Source of the DNA: 13-2-20CM-68-14 sp051955535
GTDB taxonomy: Bacteria > Actinomycetota > Thermoleophilia > Gaiellales > Gaiellaceae
Assembly: GCA_051955535.1 (NCBI GenBank)
Contig: JBQCGP010000076.1
Location: 33,256-97,255 of the forward strand
Direction of reading: 5' to 3'
Length of the DNA: 64,000 nt
Shown piece by piece: positions 24,839 to 33,101 of the stretch. Made by a program: the position numbers and the translations under genes. How positions within the stretch are numbered: the first letter of the stretch is position 1; the number at the start of each line of letters is the position of its first letter. The notes below the pieces were generated by a model. That model made no database searches. It was given only the letters and a program-made list of their open reading frames with translations, and was not told the DNA's origin.

Positions 24839-26067
24839 GACGACCTCCCGTTCCGCAGCGGCCTGAACGCGGCGCGCAGCTCGTTCGTGAAGATCTCCGG
24901 CTCCTGCCAGGCCGCGAAGTGGTTGCCCTCGTCCACCTCGTTGAAGTAAATGAGCTTCGGATAGGCCTGCTCGGCCCAGCTCCGTGGGGCCTGGTACAGC
25001 TCGTTCGGGAAGACGCTGATCGCCGCGGGAACCTTGACGTCCTTGACGTCGAAGAACCCGAGCGTGTTCTCCCAGTAGAGGCGACCCGAGGACATGCCTG
25101 TGTTGGTCACCCAGGTCATCGTGATGTTGTCTAGGACCTCGTCGCGTGTGAGGTTGCCGACCGGCTTTCCCGCGAAGGCGGACACGATGTCCCCGAGGCT
25201 GCTCGCGTCGTGGTCGAGCATCCACGCCGCGAGGGCGGCGGGCGAGTCCGCGAGCCCGTAGAGGGTCTGCGGGCGATTTCCCATCTCGATCGAGTAGCCG
25301 AGTCCCTTGGTGTAGAGGAAGTTCAGCCGGTCGTACGCGTGCTGCTCGTCGGGGGAAAGGCCTGTCGGCGGCGGATCGCCGGCTCCGAGTACGTGCGACG
25401 CGAGGATCTTCGAGATCTCGGGTGGGACGGTGCCCGGCATGTTCGAGTGGATGCCGAGCAACCCCGGCGGCGCCTCGGCGCCCATCGTGTCCGTGATCTG
25501 TGCGCCCCAGTCGCCGCCCTGCGCGACGTAGCGCTCGTATCCGAGGCGATCCATCAACTCGATCCAGGCGTGCGCGATGTGTACCGGGTCCCAGCCGGTC
25601 GTCGCCGGCTTCTCTGAGAACCCGTAGCCCGGTATCGACGGGACGATCACGTCGAAGGCGTCCTCGGCGTCGCCGCCGTTCGCGGTCGGGTCGCTGAGCG
25701 GCCCGATCACGTTCAGCATCTCGACGATCGAGCCCGGCCAGCCGTGCGTGATGATCACCGGCAGCGCGTCCTCGTGCTCCGAGCGAACGTGGATGAAGTG
25801 GATGTCGAGACCGTCGATCTCGGTGACGAAGTGCGGCACGGCCTTCAGCCGCGTCTCGAGCCGCCCGAAGTCGTACTCCGAGCCCCAGTACCTGATCAGC
25901 TCCCGCATCGTCCCGAGCGGCACCCCCTGCGTCTGGCCGGGGACCGTCTCCTCTTCGGGCCACCGCGTCGCCGCGATCCGTCCACGCAGATCGTCGATCG
26001 CGGCCTGTGGCACGTCTGCCGTGAACGGTCGGATCTCCGTTCCGGCGGCCACATCTGTGGCGCTCAT
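24835..26067 (-). CDS. epoxide hydrolase paralogue 1, first gene of the operon
   Basis: 410 aa: EIRPFTADVPQAAIDDLRGR (EHN), ITHGWPGSI, AQGGDWGAQI, SVFPNELY and EGNHFAAWQEPE. The His-bearing loop reads GNHFAAW instead of GGHFAAW. First gene, so the promoter should lie in 26068-26300; no clear -35/-10 was recognised there. All five paralogues plus cupin, hydrolase and thioredoxin-fold genes follow without a gap larger than 23 nt. Confidence 0.9.
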   Translation of the reverse strand: MSATDVAAGTEIRPFTADVPQAAIDDLRGRIAATRWPEEETVPGQTQGVPLGTMRELIRYWGSEYDFGRLETRLKAVPHFVTEIDGLDIHFIHVRSEHEDALPVIITHGWPGSIVEMLNVIGPLSDPTANGGDAEDAFDVIVPSIPGYGFSEKPATTGWDPVHIAHAWIELMDRLGYERYVAQGGDWGAQITDTMGAEAPPGLLGIHSNMPGTVPPEISKILASHVLGAGDPPPTGLSPDEQHAYDRLNFLYTKGLGYSIEMGNRPQTLYGLADSPAALAAWMLDHDASSLGDIVSAFAGKPVGNLTRDEVLDNITMTWVTNTGMSSGRLYWENTLGFFDVKDVKVPAAISVFPNELYQAPRSWAEQAYPKLIYFNEVDEGNHFAAWQEPEIFTNELRAAFRPLRNGRSS

Positions 26068-26307
26068 ATCGCCCTCCGTTGGTTCGTGGGGTCTACGAAC
26101 TCGAGAAGCGGGCGTGGCGCTCCGTCGTCGCCTGCGGACTCCGGCCGTCCGCTCGCACGCCGCGACTGCCCCGGCCGCGGCGCCGGGGAATCTCTCCTAC
26201 GAGGGCAGGCCCGGCATCACCCCCTAAGGGTGAAAGTGCACCGCGTCGAACGGCGCGGTTCTCGGAATTTGCGTACTTCCCCGCAGCCTCACTCCGCAGG
26301 CGACCCG

Positions 26308-26538
26308 ATGCGGCGCGACGGACGGCCGGACGCCCGCCGGTTGACGAACGAGCGGGTTGGCGTCGCCAGCCACCACCCGTGGTGGTCCGCCGACGGCCGG
26401 TCGATCGTCTTCACGAGCAACCGCGGCGCGCTCATGCAGGGAGGGGCGCTGCATGTGGTCCGACTTGACGGCGGTCGAATCCGCCGCCTGGCTCGCCCGG
26501 CGGTCGAGGACGGCGACCCGGACTGGCAGCTGCCGTAG
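26308..26538 (+). pseudogene. TolB/WD40-like beta-propeller remnant
   Basis: Open stretch of 76 codons from ATG to TAG whose translation reads ARRLTNERVGVASHHPWWS, DGRSIVFTSNRG and RLARPAVEDGDPDWQ. This is the repeated blade of TolB-type propellers (LTxxxxxDxxPxWSPDGRxIVFxS). A complete propeller needs five or more blades and there is no signal peptide, so this is the C-terminal scrap of a lost gene. The frame continues open upstream without recognisable blades. The rest of 26068-26600 shows nothing else. Confidence 0.6.
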
Positions 26539-26613
26539 CCGATCGGCGCTGCGCAGTTTTCCGTTTTTCAAATGGGGTAGACCGCGGAAGACCGAAGGAG
26601 GTGACCGAAGCGA

Positions 26614-26817
26614 ATGACCTATTACGCACCCAGCGCCTCAAGAACGAGACCGGGCGTCAGCCTCATCGTGCTCGTCTACCTGGTCGTCGGAGCGATCGTC
26701 GCGGCCACCCATCACTACTGGTCGAACCTCCACAACATCAAGCAAATCGGCTCGGCCCTGCTCGCCACCGTGTTGTGGCCGCTGATCCTGATCGGGATCA
26801 ACCTGCACATCCACTGA
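26614..26817 (+). CDS. small two-helix membrane protein
   Basis: 67 aa with AAGGAGGTGA 10 nt before the ATG. Two hydrophobic helices: VSLIVLVYLVVGAIVAATHHY and IGSALLATVLWPLILIGINL, separated by a short polar loop (WSNLHNIKQ). No recognised family name; small proteins of this type are common in actinobacteria. Stands alone, followed by a strong hairpin. Confidence 0.75.
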   Translation: MTYYAPSASRTRPGVSLIVLVYLVVGAIVAATHHYWSNLHNIKQIGSALLATVLWPLILIGINLHIH

Positions 26818-26836
26818 CGCCAGCGTGCCGCTAACT

Positions 26837-26874
26837 TCGGCGGGGGCAACGGGCTTCAAGCGTGCCCCCGCCGA
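26837..26874 (+). terminator. GC-rich hairpin after the small membrane protein
   Basis: Twelve-bp perfect stem (TCGGCGGGGGCA with its complement TGCCCCCGCCGA), loop of 14 nt. No T-run; a terminator without U-tract as often seen in high-GC genomes is the likely role. Confidence 0.55.
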
Positions 26875-27095
26875 CGAGGCGGTCAGCTCGTGGACGGCCC
26901 GTTCCCGACGAGTCAGCGCCCGCGACAGTTGATCCCGCGGCAGCGCTGAGCGCAACGCCGGCCGCAAGAAGCACGGGTCGGGCAAGGGTCAAAACAATCC
27001 TGCTCTTGAGCATTGGACGAGCGTTTGCCAGGATGTCGGCTGGCGGCGGGCTTGTTGCGGCCAAGGACGGCCGCCTGAGTGAGGGGAGAAACACG

Positions 27096-27596
27096 TTGTC
27101 TAAACGCGTAGTTCGCAACGCGTGCCTAGCGGCGCTCGTTGCGTTGGTACTGACTGGAGCCGCGCTAGCGGATGCCGGCGGTCAAGGGACGGTCACGATG
27201 ACCCAGCATGCCACCAACGTCCCGCTCTTTTCGATGCCGGTGACGAATCCGTGTACCGGTGCGACCGGCACGCTCGATGCGGTGGCGGCGACCGAGGTTT
27301 TCCACATCACCTTCTTCACGAACGGAGATGAGTTCTGGGTCACCGGCACCGACCAAGGGTCGGCGACCTTCACGCCCGACGATCCGACCGGTATCTCCGC
27401 CAGCGGCCATTTCGCCAGTTGGTTCGGGGAGTCGTCGAATAACAAGAACGACGTCCAGCACAATGTCTTCAACCTCACGTTGACCAACACGGATGGCTCC
27501 CACGTCGTCATCCACGAGCCGGTTCACCTGAGCACGAACGCCCTAGGCGTAGTCACCGTCAACTTCGACAAGCCGAGCATGAGCTGCAAGGGCTAG
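27096..27596 (+). CDS. secreted hypothetical protein
   Basis: 166 aa from a TTG start preceded by GAGGGGAG 7 nt upstream; this start gives a proper signal peptide (basic SKRVVRN, hydrophobic ACLAALVALVLTGAALA, then DA). An ORF start further upstream at 26862 would bury it. The mature part is beta-rich, with NPCTGATGTLDA, FHITFFTNGDEFW and a C-terminal PSMSCKG; the two Cys could form a disulfide. Related to other actinobacterial secreted proteins of unknown role. Confidence 0.75.
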   Translation: MSKRVVRNACLAALVALVLTGAALADAGGQGTVTMTQHATNVPLFSMPVTNPCTGATGTLDAVAATEVFHITFFTNGDEFWVTGTDQGSATFTPDDPTGISASGHFASWFGESSNNKNDVQHNVFNLTLTNTDGSHVVIHEPVHLSTNALGVVTVNFDKPSMSCKG

Positions 27597-27767
27597 ACGA
27601 GCGCGATTAGCGGAGAGGCAGGCGGCGCACCATGCTGCCTGCCTTGTCCGCTCCGTCTCCGCTACCAGCGTCACCGCACACGCGACCACTGTCAGGCGGT
27701 GGTGACTTATCGCGGCTCTTCGACAGTGGGTACGATCTCTCCACCGCCACCTCTCAAGGAGGAAACG

Positions 27768-28151
27768 ATGACGCGGATCCTCATTGCTGCTACGGCAGCG
27801 TCCGTGCTGGCGGCAGGCGCAGGAGCTTCGTCGGGGGCAATCCTTCGTTCGGCATCCCCGCAAGCGAAGGCGCACGCGACGCTAATCACGAAGGTGAGCG
27901 TGACAGAGAAGGAGTACAAGATCACGCTCAACAAGAAGACTGCGAAGCGTGGGATTGTCATCTTCAAGGTGACGAACGTCGGCAAAATTCAGCACACCTT
28001 CGAGATCAAAGGCCGGAAAACGGGCCTGATCTCCCCCGGGAAGTCGAAGACCTTACGGGTGACCTTCCTTCGTAAGGGCCACTACCCCTACAAGTGTTAT
28101 GTCACCGGCCACGCTGCACTCGGGATGAAAGGCGTGTTCACGATCACCTGA
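27768..28151 (+). CDS. secreted cupredoxin (plastocyanin-like)
   Basis: 127 aa with AAGGAGG before the ATG and a signal peptide (ILIAATAASVLAAGAGASSG). The beta-sandwich core contains FKVTNVGKIQHTFEI (first His ligand) and GHYPYKCYVTGHAALGM (Cys, His and Met ligands), which together make a type 1 copper site. It probably shuttles electrons or binds copper outside the membrane. Followed by the hairpin at 28232. Confidence 0.85.
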   Translation: MTRILIAATAASVLAAGAGASSGAILRSASPQAKAHATLITKVSVTEKEYKITLNKKTAKRGIVIFKVTNVGKIQHTFEIKGRKTGLISPGKSKTLRVTFLRKGHYPYKCYVTGHAALGMKGVFTIT

Positions 28152-28231
28152 TCAGGGTGAAATCGCCGCATCCTCGTCCTAGCGGTTTCAGGGGGTAAAC
28201 GCGCGGGGACTCCATCAGCGTTGCACGAGAC

Positions 28232-28262
28232 GCCAAAACCCGCTTGTGGAGCGGGTTTTGGC
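28232..28262. terminator. perfect 13-bp hairpin, likely original selC terminator
   Basis: GCCAAAACCCGCT and AGCGGGTTTTGGC form a perfect 13-bp stem around a 5-nt loop. It lies directly past the 3' end of the tRNA-Sec remnant in the minus direction, with a TTTT in the descending arm, and also downstream of the cupredoxin on the plus strand, so it may serve both. Confidence 0.75.
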
Positions 28263-28325
28263 TCAACGGAGCGGCGCCGGAGTCGAACCGACCGAGCGTG
28301 GGACTGTTACGCCGGGCCGGTGTTG
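28261..28325 (-). pseudogene. decayed 3' half of tRNA-Sec
   Basis: Aligned to 30443-30507 it matches at 58 of 65 positions, including an uninterrupted 37-nt identity covering the acceptor 3' strand and T arm. Similarity stops at the anticodon-loop region. The differences lie in the variable arm. Together with the adjacent hairpin it looks like the original selC 3' end displaced by an insertion, or the scar of a partial duplication. Confidence 0.75.
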
Positions 28326-28329
28326 CGAT

Positions 28330-28698
28330 TCAGTCGAAGAGTCGCCTGATCGCGAGAAGGGCAAGCGAGGCGGCCGCGACGAGCGCCAACAGATCTCGGG
28401 GGGTCGAGATCCGCTTGAACTCGGCGCTGCTGTCGCGAAGCTCGATGAAGCCGATCGGGCTGACGGCCATGCCGCCGCCTCCACCACGGCCTTGGCCTTC
28501 GCCTTCCTCGCGGCTTCCTGAGCCCCCACCACCGCCGAATCCGAACCGGGCCTTGGCAACCGGAACGACCGTCACGCCTGCGCGCTCGACGGGATCGCCG
28601 AAGATCGTCGACGCCTTCGCGTTTTCGCCGACGGTCTGTGCGATTCGCTCGAGGAGCTCGTTCACCAACTCGGACCGATCCTGAGTCGTTACTGCCAT
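28330..28698 (-). CDS. GerW/YtfJ-family protein
   Basis: 122 aa from the ATG at 28698 (GGGAG upstream; a GTG one codon earlier is possible). ELLERIAQTVGENAKASTIFGDPVE is the family opening, then VTVVPVAKARFGFG and a Gly/Ser/Glu-rich loop, then MAVSPIGFIEL. A C-terminal helix LLALVAAASLALLAIRRLF could anchor it in the membrane. GerW is a spore-germination factor in Bacillus, but the family is widespread in non-sporulating bacteria with unknown role. Inside the interval between the selC copies. Confidence 0.87.
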   Translation of the reverse strand: MAVTTQDRSELVNELLERIAQTVGENAKASTIFGDPVERAGVTVVPVAKARFGFGGGGGSGSREEGEGQGRGGGGGMAVSPIGFIELRDSSAEFKRISTPRDLLALVAAASLALLAIRRLFD

Positions 28699-28795
28699 CA
28701 CGGACTCCCTTCCCTAGTGCGGTACGTCTTGATGTTGCCGGACACAGGCCAGGAGGGTCGAGGTGATCGGGAGCTGGCGACGGGTCTGTGCCGAG

Positions 28796-30412
28796 CTAGC
28801 TCCCTGGCACGACTTGGAGCGCGATGATGTGCCCGTCGGCCGTCAGGAAGTACTGGAGCCCTGCGTAGCTCGGCGTGACGAGGATCCCGGCGGACATCTT
28901 CGGGAACTGGTCGGAGCGGGCGAGCTCCTTGCCGGTCGCCGCGTCTCGCCAGACGACCTGCTCGGTCGTGTAGCTCTGCAGCTGCTTGAAGAACTTGACC
29001 GGGATGTCGGTGCCGATCAACACCCGCTGACCCGACGGGCCGAGCAGTGTCGTGAAGCTGAGCGTCGTCTGGTCCTGACTCCAGACGAGCGACAGCTTCC
29101 CGTTCTTCAGGGCGACCGCCGCGATCTTCCCGGCGCCTGCGTCCATCACATAGGTCCGCCCCGCGTCGGGGTCGACGGAGACCATCGAGGGGATGAAGCT
29201 GTTCTTCGAGTTCGAGCTCGCAAAGGGCTCGAGGTTCAAGACCTTGCTCGCGTCCGCCTGCGAGACGGCGACGACGCTCATAGGTGTTGAGGTCGGCGCG
29301 CCGCCGTTCGTCATCGCCACGACCCAGTCGCCCATGACGGCCATCGCCGACCCTGCGGTCTGGCCCGACTTCAGGTACGGCACGGGGCCCCAGGTCGGGT
29401 CCTGGGCGAACTTCCCGTCGGAAAACGTGTACCGGTAGAGGCTCTTCGTGCCTGGCACGTAGATGTAGTTCTTCCCGCCGTAGGTCGCCGTCGTGATGCG
29501 GCCGCCCATCATTTCTGGGAGCGTGATCTCGCCGAGCACCTTGAGGCTGGTGGGGTCGATGGCGACCATCACGGAGGGCGGGACGTCCGTCGGGTCCGGA
29601 CACTTGAGGAATGCCGAGAAGCCGTTTTCTGAGCAGCCGGCCTGGCGGTTGACGGTCTTCGCGACGATCGTTCCGTCGGGTAGCGCGTCATACCCGTTGT
29701 ACGCGGTGTTGCGTGGGGCCGACTTGCCGGTCGGGAGCGTGGTCGACGTCTCGACTGCGCCCGTCTGCGGGCTCAGGCGAGCGATGTGGTAGCCGTAGAT
29801 GACGACGAGGCTGCCGTCACTCGTCACGTTCAGGACGCCGGGGTAGTCCCACTCGTTCGTGGCCTTCGTGTTGATGAGCACCGTGCGCCAGCGCTCGTTC
29901 AGCGTGCCCGGCTCGACGCTAGCGACGAACGACCCGGACGCGGCCGAGTTGTCCCCGTAGCCGCCGCCGTAGATGTACAGGTTGCCGGGCCCGCCGGTGA
30001 CGATGTTGTATGGCGTCGGGTAGACGTCGGTCGACTGGTAGGCGAGCACGTGGTTCGAAGAAGACAATGAGCCGAGGAAGTGCGCGCAGGCATAGAGGTG
30101 CGTACGCGCCGAGTCGTGGACCTCGAAGGCAGACATCGTCGGGAACCACGGTTTGTTCGGCGTTTTCCTCACGCAGGACTGCTCCTTGGCGACGAGTGTC
30201 GGATCGCCCACCAGCGGGCCGTTTGCCGCCTGCATGTCCGAGCTTGTCGTGGTTTGCGATGCAGACGACTTCCTCGGCGAGGAGTGCGATCGACTGCAGC
30301 CCACGAGCAAAAGAGCAAGAGAGGCGATCGTCGCAGCGAGTAGTGGCGCTTTGATGTGGGACTCCGTCCGTAAGGCCGAGGGGACCCGGGGCTGCGCGGC
30401 CGACCCTAACAC
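28796..30412 (-). CDS. lipoprotein with PQQ-like beta propeller
   Basis: 538 aa, GTG start, the only in-frame start before the lipobox. The signal region (LLAATIASLALLLVGCSR) ends in the lipobox LVGC. The mature protein is a chain of propeller blades (NLYIYGGGYGDN, LVVIYGYHIARLSPQTGAVE, SVMVAIDPTSLKVLG, AVALKNGKLSLVW, VVWRDAATGKELA). It probably sits on the outer face of the membrane; no ligand is known. The 20-residue n-region is long. Its start is only 36 nt from the 3' end of selC. Confidence 0.78.
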   Translation of the reverse strand: MLGSAAQPRVPSALRTESHIKAPLLAATIASLALLLVGCSRSHSSPRKSSASQTTTSSDMQAANGPLVGDPTLVAKEQSCVRKTPNKPWFPTMSAFEVHDSARTHLYACAHFLGSLSSSNHVLAYQSTDVYPTPYNIVTGGPGNLYIYGGGYGDNSAASGSFVASVEPGTLNERWRTVLINTKATNEWDYPGVLNVTSDGSLVVIYGYHIARLSPQTGAVETSTTLPTGKSAPRNTAYNGYDALPDGTIVAKTVNRQAGCSENGFSAFLKCPDPTDVPPSVMVAIDPTSLKVLGEITLPEMMGGRITTATYGGKNYIYVPGTKSLYRYTFSDGKFAQDPTWGPVPYLKSGQTAGSAMAVMGDWVVAMTNGGAPTSTPMSVVAVSQADASKVLNLEPFASSNSKNSFIPSMVSVDPDAGRTYVMDAGAGKIAAVALKNGKLSLVWSQDQTTLSFTTLLGPSGQRVLIGTDIPVKFFKQLQSYTTEQVVWRDAATGKELARSDQFPKMSAGILVTPSYAGLQYFLTADGHIIALQVVPGS

Positions 30413-30448
30413 CGTGACGGAGTGTCCTACCCGGCGGCCTCAGCTCGA

Positions 30449-30541
30449 CGGAGCGGCGCCGGAGTCGAACCGACCGAGCGTGGGGCTGCCACGCCGCACC
30501 GGTTTTGAAGACCGGTTGGGCCACCGGGCCCATGCCGCTCC
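30449..30541 (-). tRNA. selC: tRNA-Sec (anticodon UCA)
   Basis: 93 nt. The acceptor stem has 8 bp (GGAGCGGC with GCCGCTCC, discriminator G), the D stem is 6 bp long (GGGCCC GGT GGCCC), the anticodon arm is ACCGGT-CTTCAAA-ACCGGT with anticodon TCA, and the variable arm is long (GTGG...CCCAC). These are the diagnostic features of bacterial selenocysteine tRNA. CCA is not encoded. selB and selA lie 0.85-4.9 kb away. TACGCT at 30548-30553 is a possible -10. Confidence 0.95.
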
Positions 30542-30577
30542 GGCGCAAGCGTAGCCCGCTGCGGGAAGATCCCTGCT

Positions 30578-31417
30578 GTGAAGGTCGCCGTCGTCGGGCA
30601 CGTCGAGTGGATTCAGTTTGCGCGCGTCGAACGAGTGCCGTTGGCCGGCGAGATCGTCCATGCCTCCGAGGCCTGGGAGGAGCCGGGAGGCGGCGGCGCG
30701 GTCGCGGCAGTCCAGCTCGCGCGGCTCGCGGGGAGCTGTCTGTTCATCACGGCGCTCGGGGACGATGAGCTCGGCCATCGAGCTGAGGACGAGTTGGCGC
30801 GGCTGGGCGTGCGCGTGGCGGCGGGATGGCGGCCGGAACCGCAGCGCAAGGGGTTCGTCTACGTCGACGCCCAGGGAGAGCGGACGATCACAGTGATCGG
30901 CGAACGCCTTGGCCCGCGCGGCGACGAGCCGCTGCCGTGGGACGAGCTCGCCGATGCCGACGCGGTCTACTTCACGGCCGGCGATTCGGCGGCAGTGCGA
31001 GCGGCGCGCTCGGCTCGGATCCTGGTCGCTTCGGTGCGAGGAAAAGAGGTGCTCGCCTCGGCGGGCGTCCAGCTCGACGTGCTCGTCGCGAGCGGAAACG
31101 ATCGAGGCGAGCGGTACGTGCCGGGCGACGTCGAGCCTCCGCCTAGCCTCGTCGTCCGGACGGCCGGCCGGGAGGGCGGGACGCTACTGGCACCGGACGG
31201 GACGACTACTCGCTGGGCTGCAGCGCCGCTTCCGGGCCCCGTCGTCGACGCCTACGGCGCGGGCGACTGCTTCGCGGCCGGGTTGACGTTCGGCCTCGGC
31301 GACGGACGCTCGACCGAGGACGCGCTCGCGCTCGGAGCGCGCTGTGGAGCGGCGTGCATGACCGGCCGCGGCCCCTACGAGGGTCAGCTCAGATTCGCTG
31401 ACGCCCCGAAGCCCTGA
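30578..31417 (+). CDS. PfkB-family carbohydrate kinase
   Basis: 279 aa, GTG start. Ribokinase-like fold: the N-terminal strand VAVVGHVEWIQFARV, the substrate-site GGGGAVAAVQLARL, and the C-terminal signature VVDAYGAGDCFAAGL with the catalytic Asp and anion hole GAGD. It phosphorylates a sugar or nucleoside with ATP; the substrate is not evident. Divergent from selC by 36 nt and convergent with selB, whose end it overlaps by 29 nt. No known link to selenium metabolism. Confidence 0.88.
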   Translation: MKVAVVGHVEWIQFARVERVPLAGEIVHASEAWEEPGGGGAVAAVQLARLAGSCLFITALGDDELGHRAEDELARLGVRVAAGWRPEPQRKGFVYVDAQGERTITVIGERLGPRGDEPLPWDELADADAVYFTAGDSAAVRAARSARILVASVRGKEVLASAGVQLDVLVASGNDRGERYVPGDVEPPPSLVVRTAGREGGTLLAPDGTTTRWAAAPLPGPVVDAYGAGDCFAAGLTFGLGDGRSTEDALALGARCGAACMTGRGPYEGQLRFADAPKP

Positions 31418-33101
31418 GCACCCGCTCGTCGCCGACGCGACGTGTCAAACCGTCGGCGTCGTAGCGCTCGAGCAGCAGCTGCGCGCCGCGGCGCGAGATG
31501 CCGAGCGCGTCGCGGAAGCCCGCGAGCGTGATGGGCTCGAGTACCAGCAGCGCCTCGAGCCCGCGGTCGTAGAGCTCGGACGAGACCGCGAAGCCGTCGC
31601 CGACGCGGCGAAGCTTCCCGGCCGATTCGAGGTACGCCGCGAGCTCCGCGTCGTCGGCGCGGGCGAGCCCGCCGTCCGCGACCTCCGCCTCGAGGCGCGC
31701 CGCCTCCTCGGCGCGGTCGCCTATCGACGGTGCGGCACCGGGCGCGTAAGCCTTTCCGTTCCGACGTTCGACGTGGAGCAGCGGCAGGATTGCGGCGGCC
31801 CACGGTTCGCGCGGCAGCAGCTCCCCTAACGGGATGCCCGGGTCGACCGGGTTCGCCTCCGCGCGCTCGGCGAGCCGCTCTCGAACGACCGCGCGCACGC
31901 CCTCGAGCCACGCCGGGCGGTAGACCCAGTCGCCGGACTGCTCGACCGCGGCGAGGCCCTCGGCCAGCTGTGTGGGGGTGAAGAGCCCGGTTGCCTGTAG
32001 GTCGGCGACGCTGACGGGCTCCGGTGTGAGCAACGGGAGGATCTCGGCGGGGTCGCCGCGCTCGAGGACACCCAGACGTCCGGGCTCGAGCCTCCGAGGC
32101 GGCGCGGGGTCGACGACGCGGCCGCCGCCGACTGTCGTCTCGGCGCGCAGGACGAAGCGGTCGCCGCGTGCCGCCACGACGGGCTCCTCGAGACGAAGCT
32201 GTGCGAACCGCCCGTCTCGAACGACCCGCGCCGGCACGTCGGCTGTGCCGATGTGAACCTTGACGGCCGGCGGGACCGGCTCGAGCTCCTCGAGCACGAC
32301 GTCCAGCCTGTAGGTGACCGGGTAGTGACCGGGCGCGACCAGCGCGTTGCCGCGGCTCAACTCGCTGCGCTCGATCGCCGGGAGGTTCACCGCCACCCGC
32401 TGCCCGGCTTCCGCGATCTCGACCGGCCGGTCGTGCACCTGGACGCTGCGGACGCGGACAGCTCGCCCACCCGGCTCGAGCCGCAACGGGTCGCCGGCGG
32501 CGATCGAGCCAGACCAGAGCGTTCCGGTGACGACGGTGCCGATGCCGTGCAGAGAGAATGCGCGGTCGATCCAGAGGCGGGTCGCTTCGAAGCGCTCGGG
32601 GCGTCTGACCGTCTCCGCTGCGCGCGCGAGCGCCGCCCGAAGCTCGTCGAGGCCCGCACCGGTCTTCGCGCTGACGGGAACGACCTCCGCCTCCGGCACC
32701 AGCTCGGCTGCCTCGGCGACCGCGAGCTCGACCTCTTCCGGCTCGACCGCGTCCACCTTCGTCACGGCGACGACCCCGCGCTCGACGCCGAGCAGGCGCA
32801 GGATCGCGAGGTGCTCGTGCGTCTGCGGCCGCGCGCCCTCGGCGGCATCGATCACGAGCAGGAACAGGTCGATTCCGGTCGCCCCGGCGACCATGTTCCG
32901 CACGAAGCGCTCGTGGCCGGGGACGTCGACGAGCGAAAGCCGCGTGCCGTCGGGGAGCTCCAGCGGCGCGTAGCCGAGGTCGATCGAGATCCCGCGCTCG
33001 TGCTCCTCCGGCAGGCGGTCGGTGTCCTTGCCGGTCAGCGCGCGGACGAGCCATGTCTTGCCGTGGTCGATGTGCCCGGCCGTTCCGACGGTCAGCGGCA
33101 T
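31389..33101 (-). CDS. selB: selenocysteine-specific elongation factor SelB
   Basis: 570 aa from the ATG at 33101. GTPase domain: GTAGHIDHGKTWLVRALTG (P loop), EEHERGISIDLGYA (switch I), LVDVPGHERFVRNM (G3), VAVTKVDAV (G4). After the EF-Tu-like domains II/III come winged-helix repeats at the C-terminus (DLQATGLFTPTQLAEGLAAV, TLAGFRDALGISRRGAQLLLE), which bind the SECIS hairpin. It delivers Sec-tRNA to UGA codons. The start overlaps the methyltransferase stop by 10 nt. Confidence 0.96.
   Translation of the reverse strand: MPLTVGTAGHIDHGKTWLVRALTGKDTDRLPEEHERGISIDLGYAPLELPDGTRLSLVDVPGHERFVRNMVAGATGIDLFLLVIDAAEGARPQTHEHLAILRLLGVERGVVAVTKVDAVEPEEVELAVAEAAELVPEAEVVPVSAKTGAGLDELRAALARAAETVRRPERFEATRLWIDRAFSLHGIGTVVTGTLWSGSIAAGDPLRLEPGGRAVRVRSVQVHDRPVEIAEAGQRVAVNLPAIERSELSRGNALVAPGHYPVTYRLDVVLEELEPVPPAVKVHIGTADVPARVVRDGRFAQLRLEEPVVAARGDRFVLRAETTVGGGRVVDPAPPRRLEPGRLGVLERGDPAEILPLLTPEPVSVADLQATGLFTPTQLAEGLAAVEQSGDWVYRPAWLEGVRAVVRERLAERAEANPVDPGIPLGELLPREPWAAAILPLLHVERRNGKAYAPGAAPSIGDRAEEAARLEAEVADGGLARADDAELAAYLESAGKLRRVGDGFAVSSELYDRGLEALLVLEPITLAGFRDALGISRRGAQLLLERYDADGLTRRVGDERVLRASGRQRI

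Noticed and set aside
23612..25963. A single 783-codon open frame spanning two epoxide hydrolase genes
   Set aside because: The upstream part is an Arg-rich shadow frame of paralogue 1; the real gene starts at ATG 24838 with its own ribosome site.
28261..30541. Complete genomic island or prophage at selC
   Set aside because: No integrase, transposase or phage gene lies between the two tRNA segments; only a footprint can be supported.
30578..31417. PfkB-like kinase as a Ser-tRNA(Sec) kinase for selenocysteine synthesis
   Set aside because: That kinase is a P-loop enzyme of archaea and eukaryotes; bacterial SelA acts directly on Ser-tRNA(Sec). The protein is a ribokinase-fold sugar kinase.
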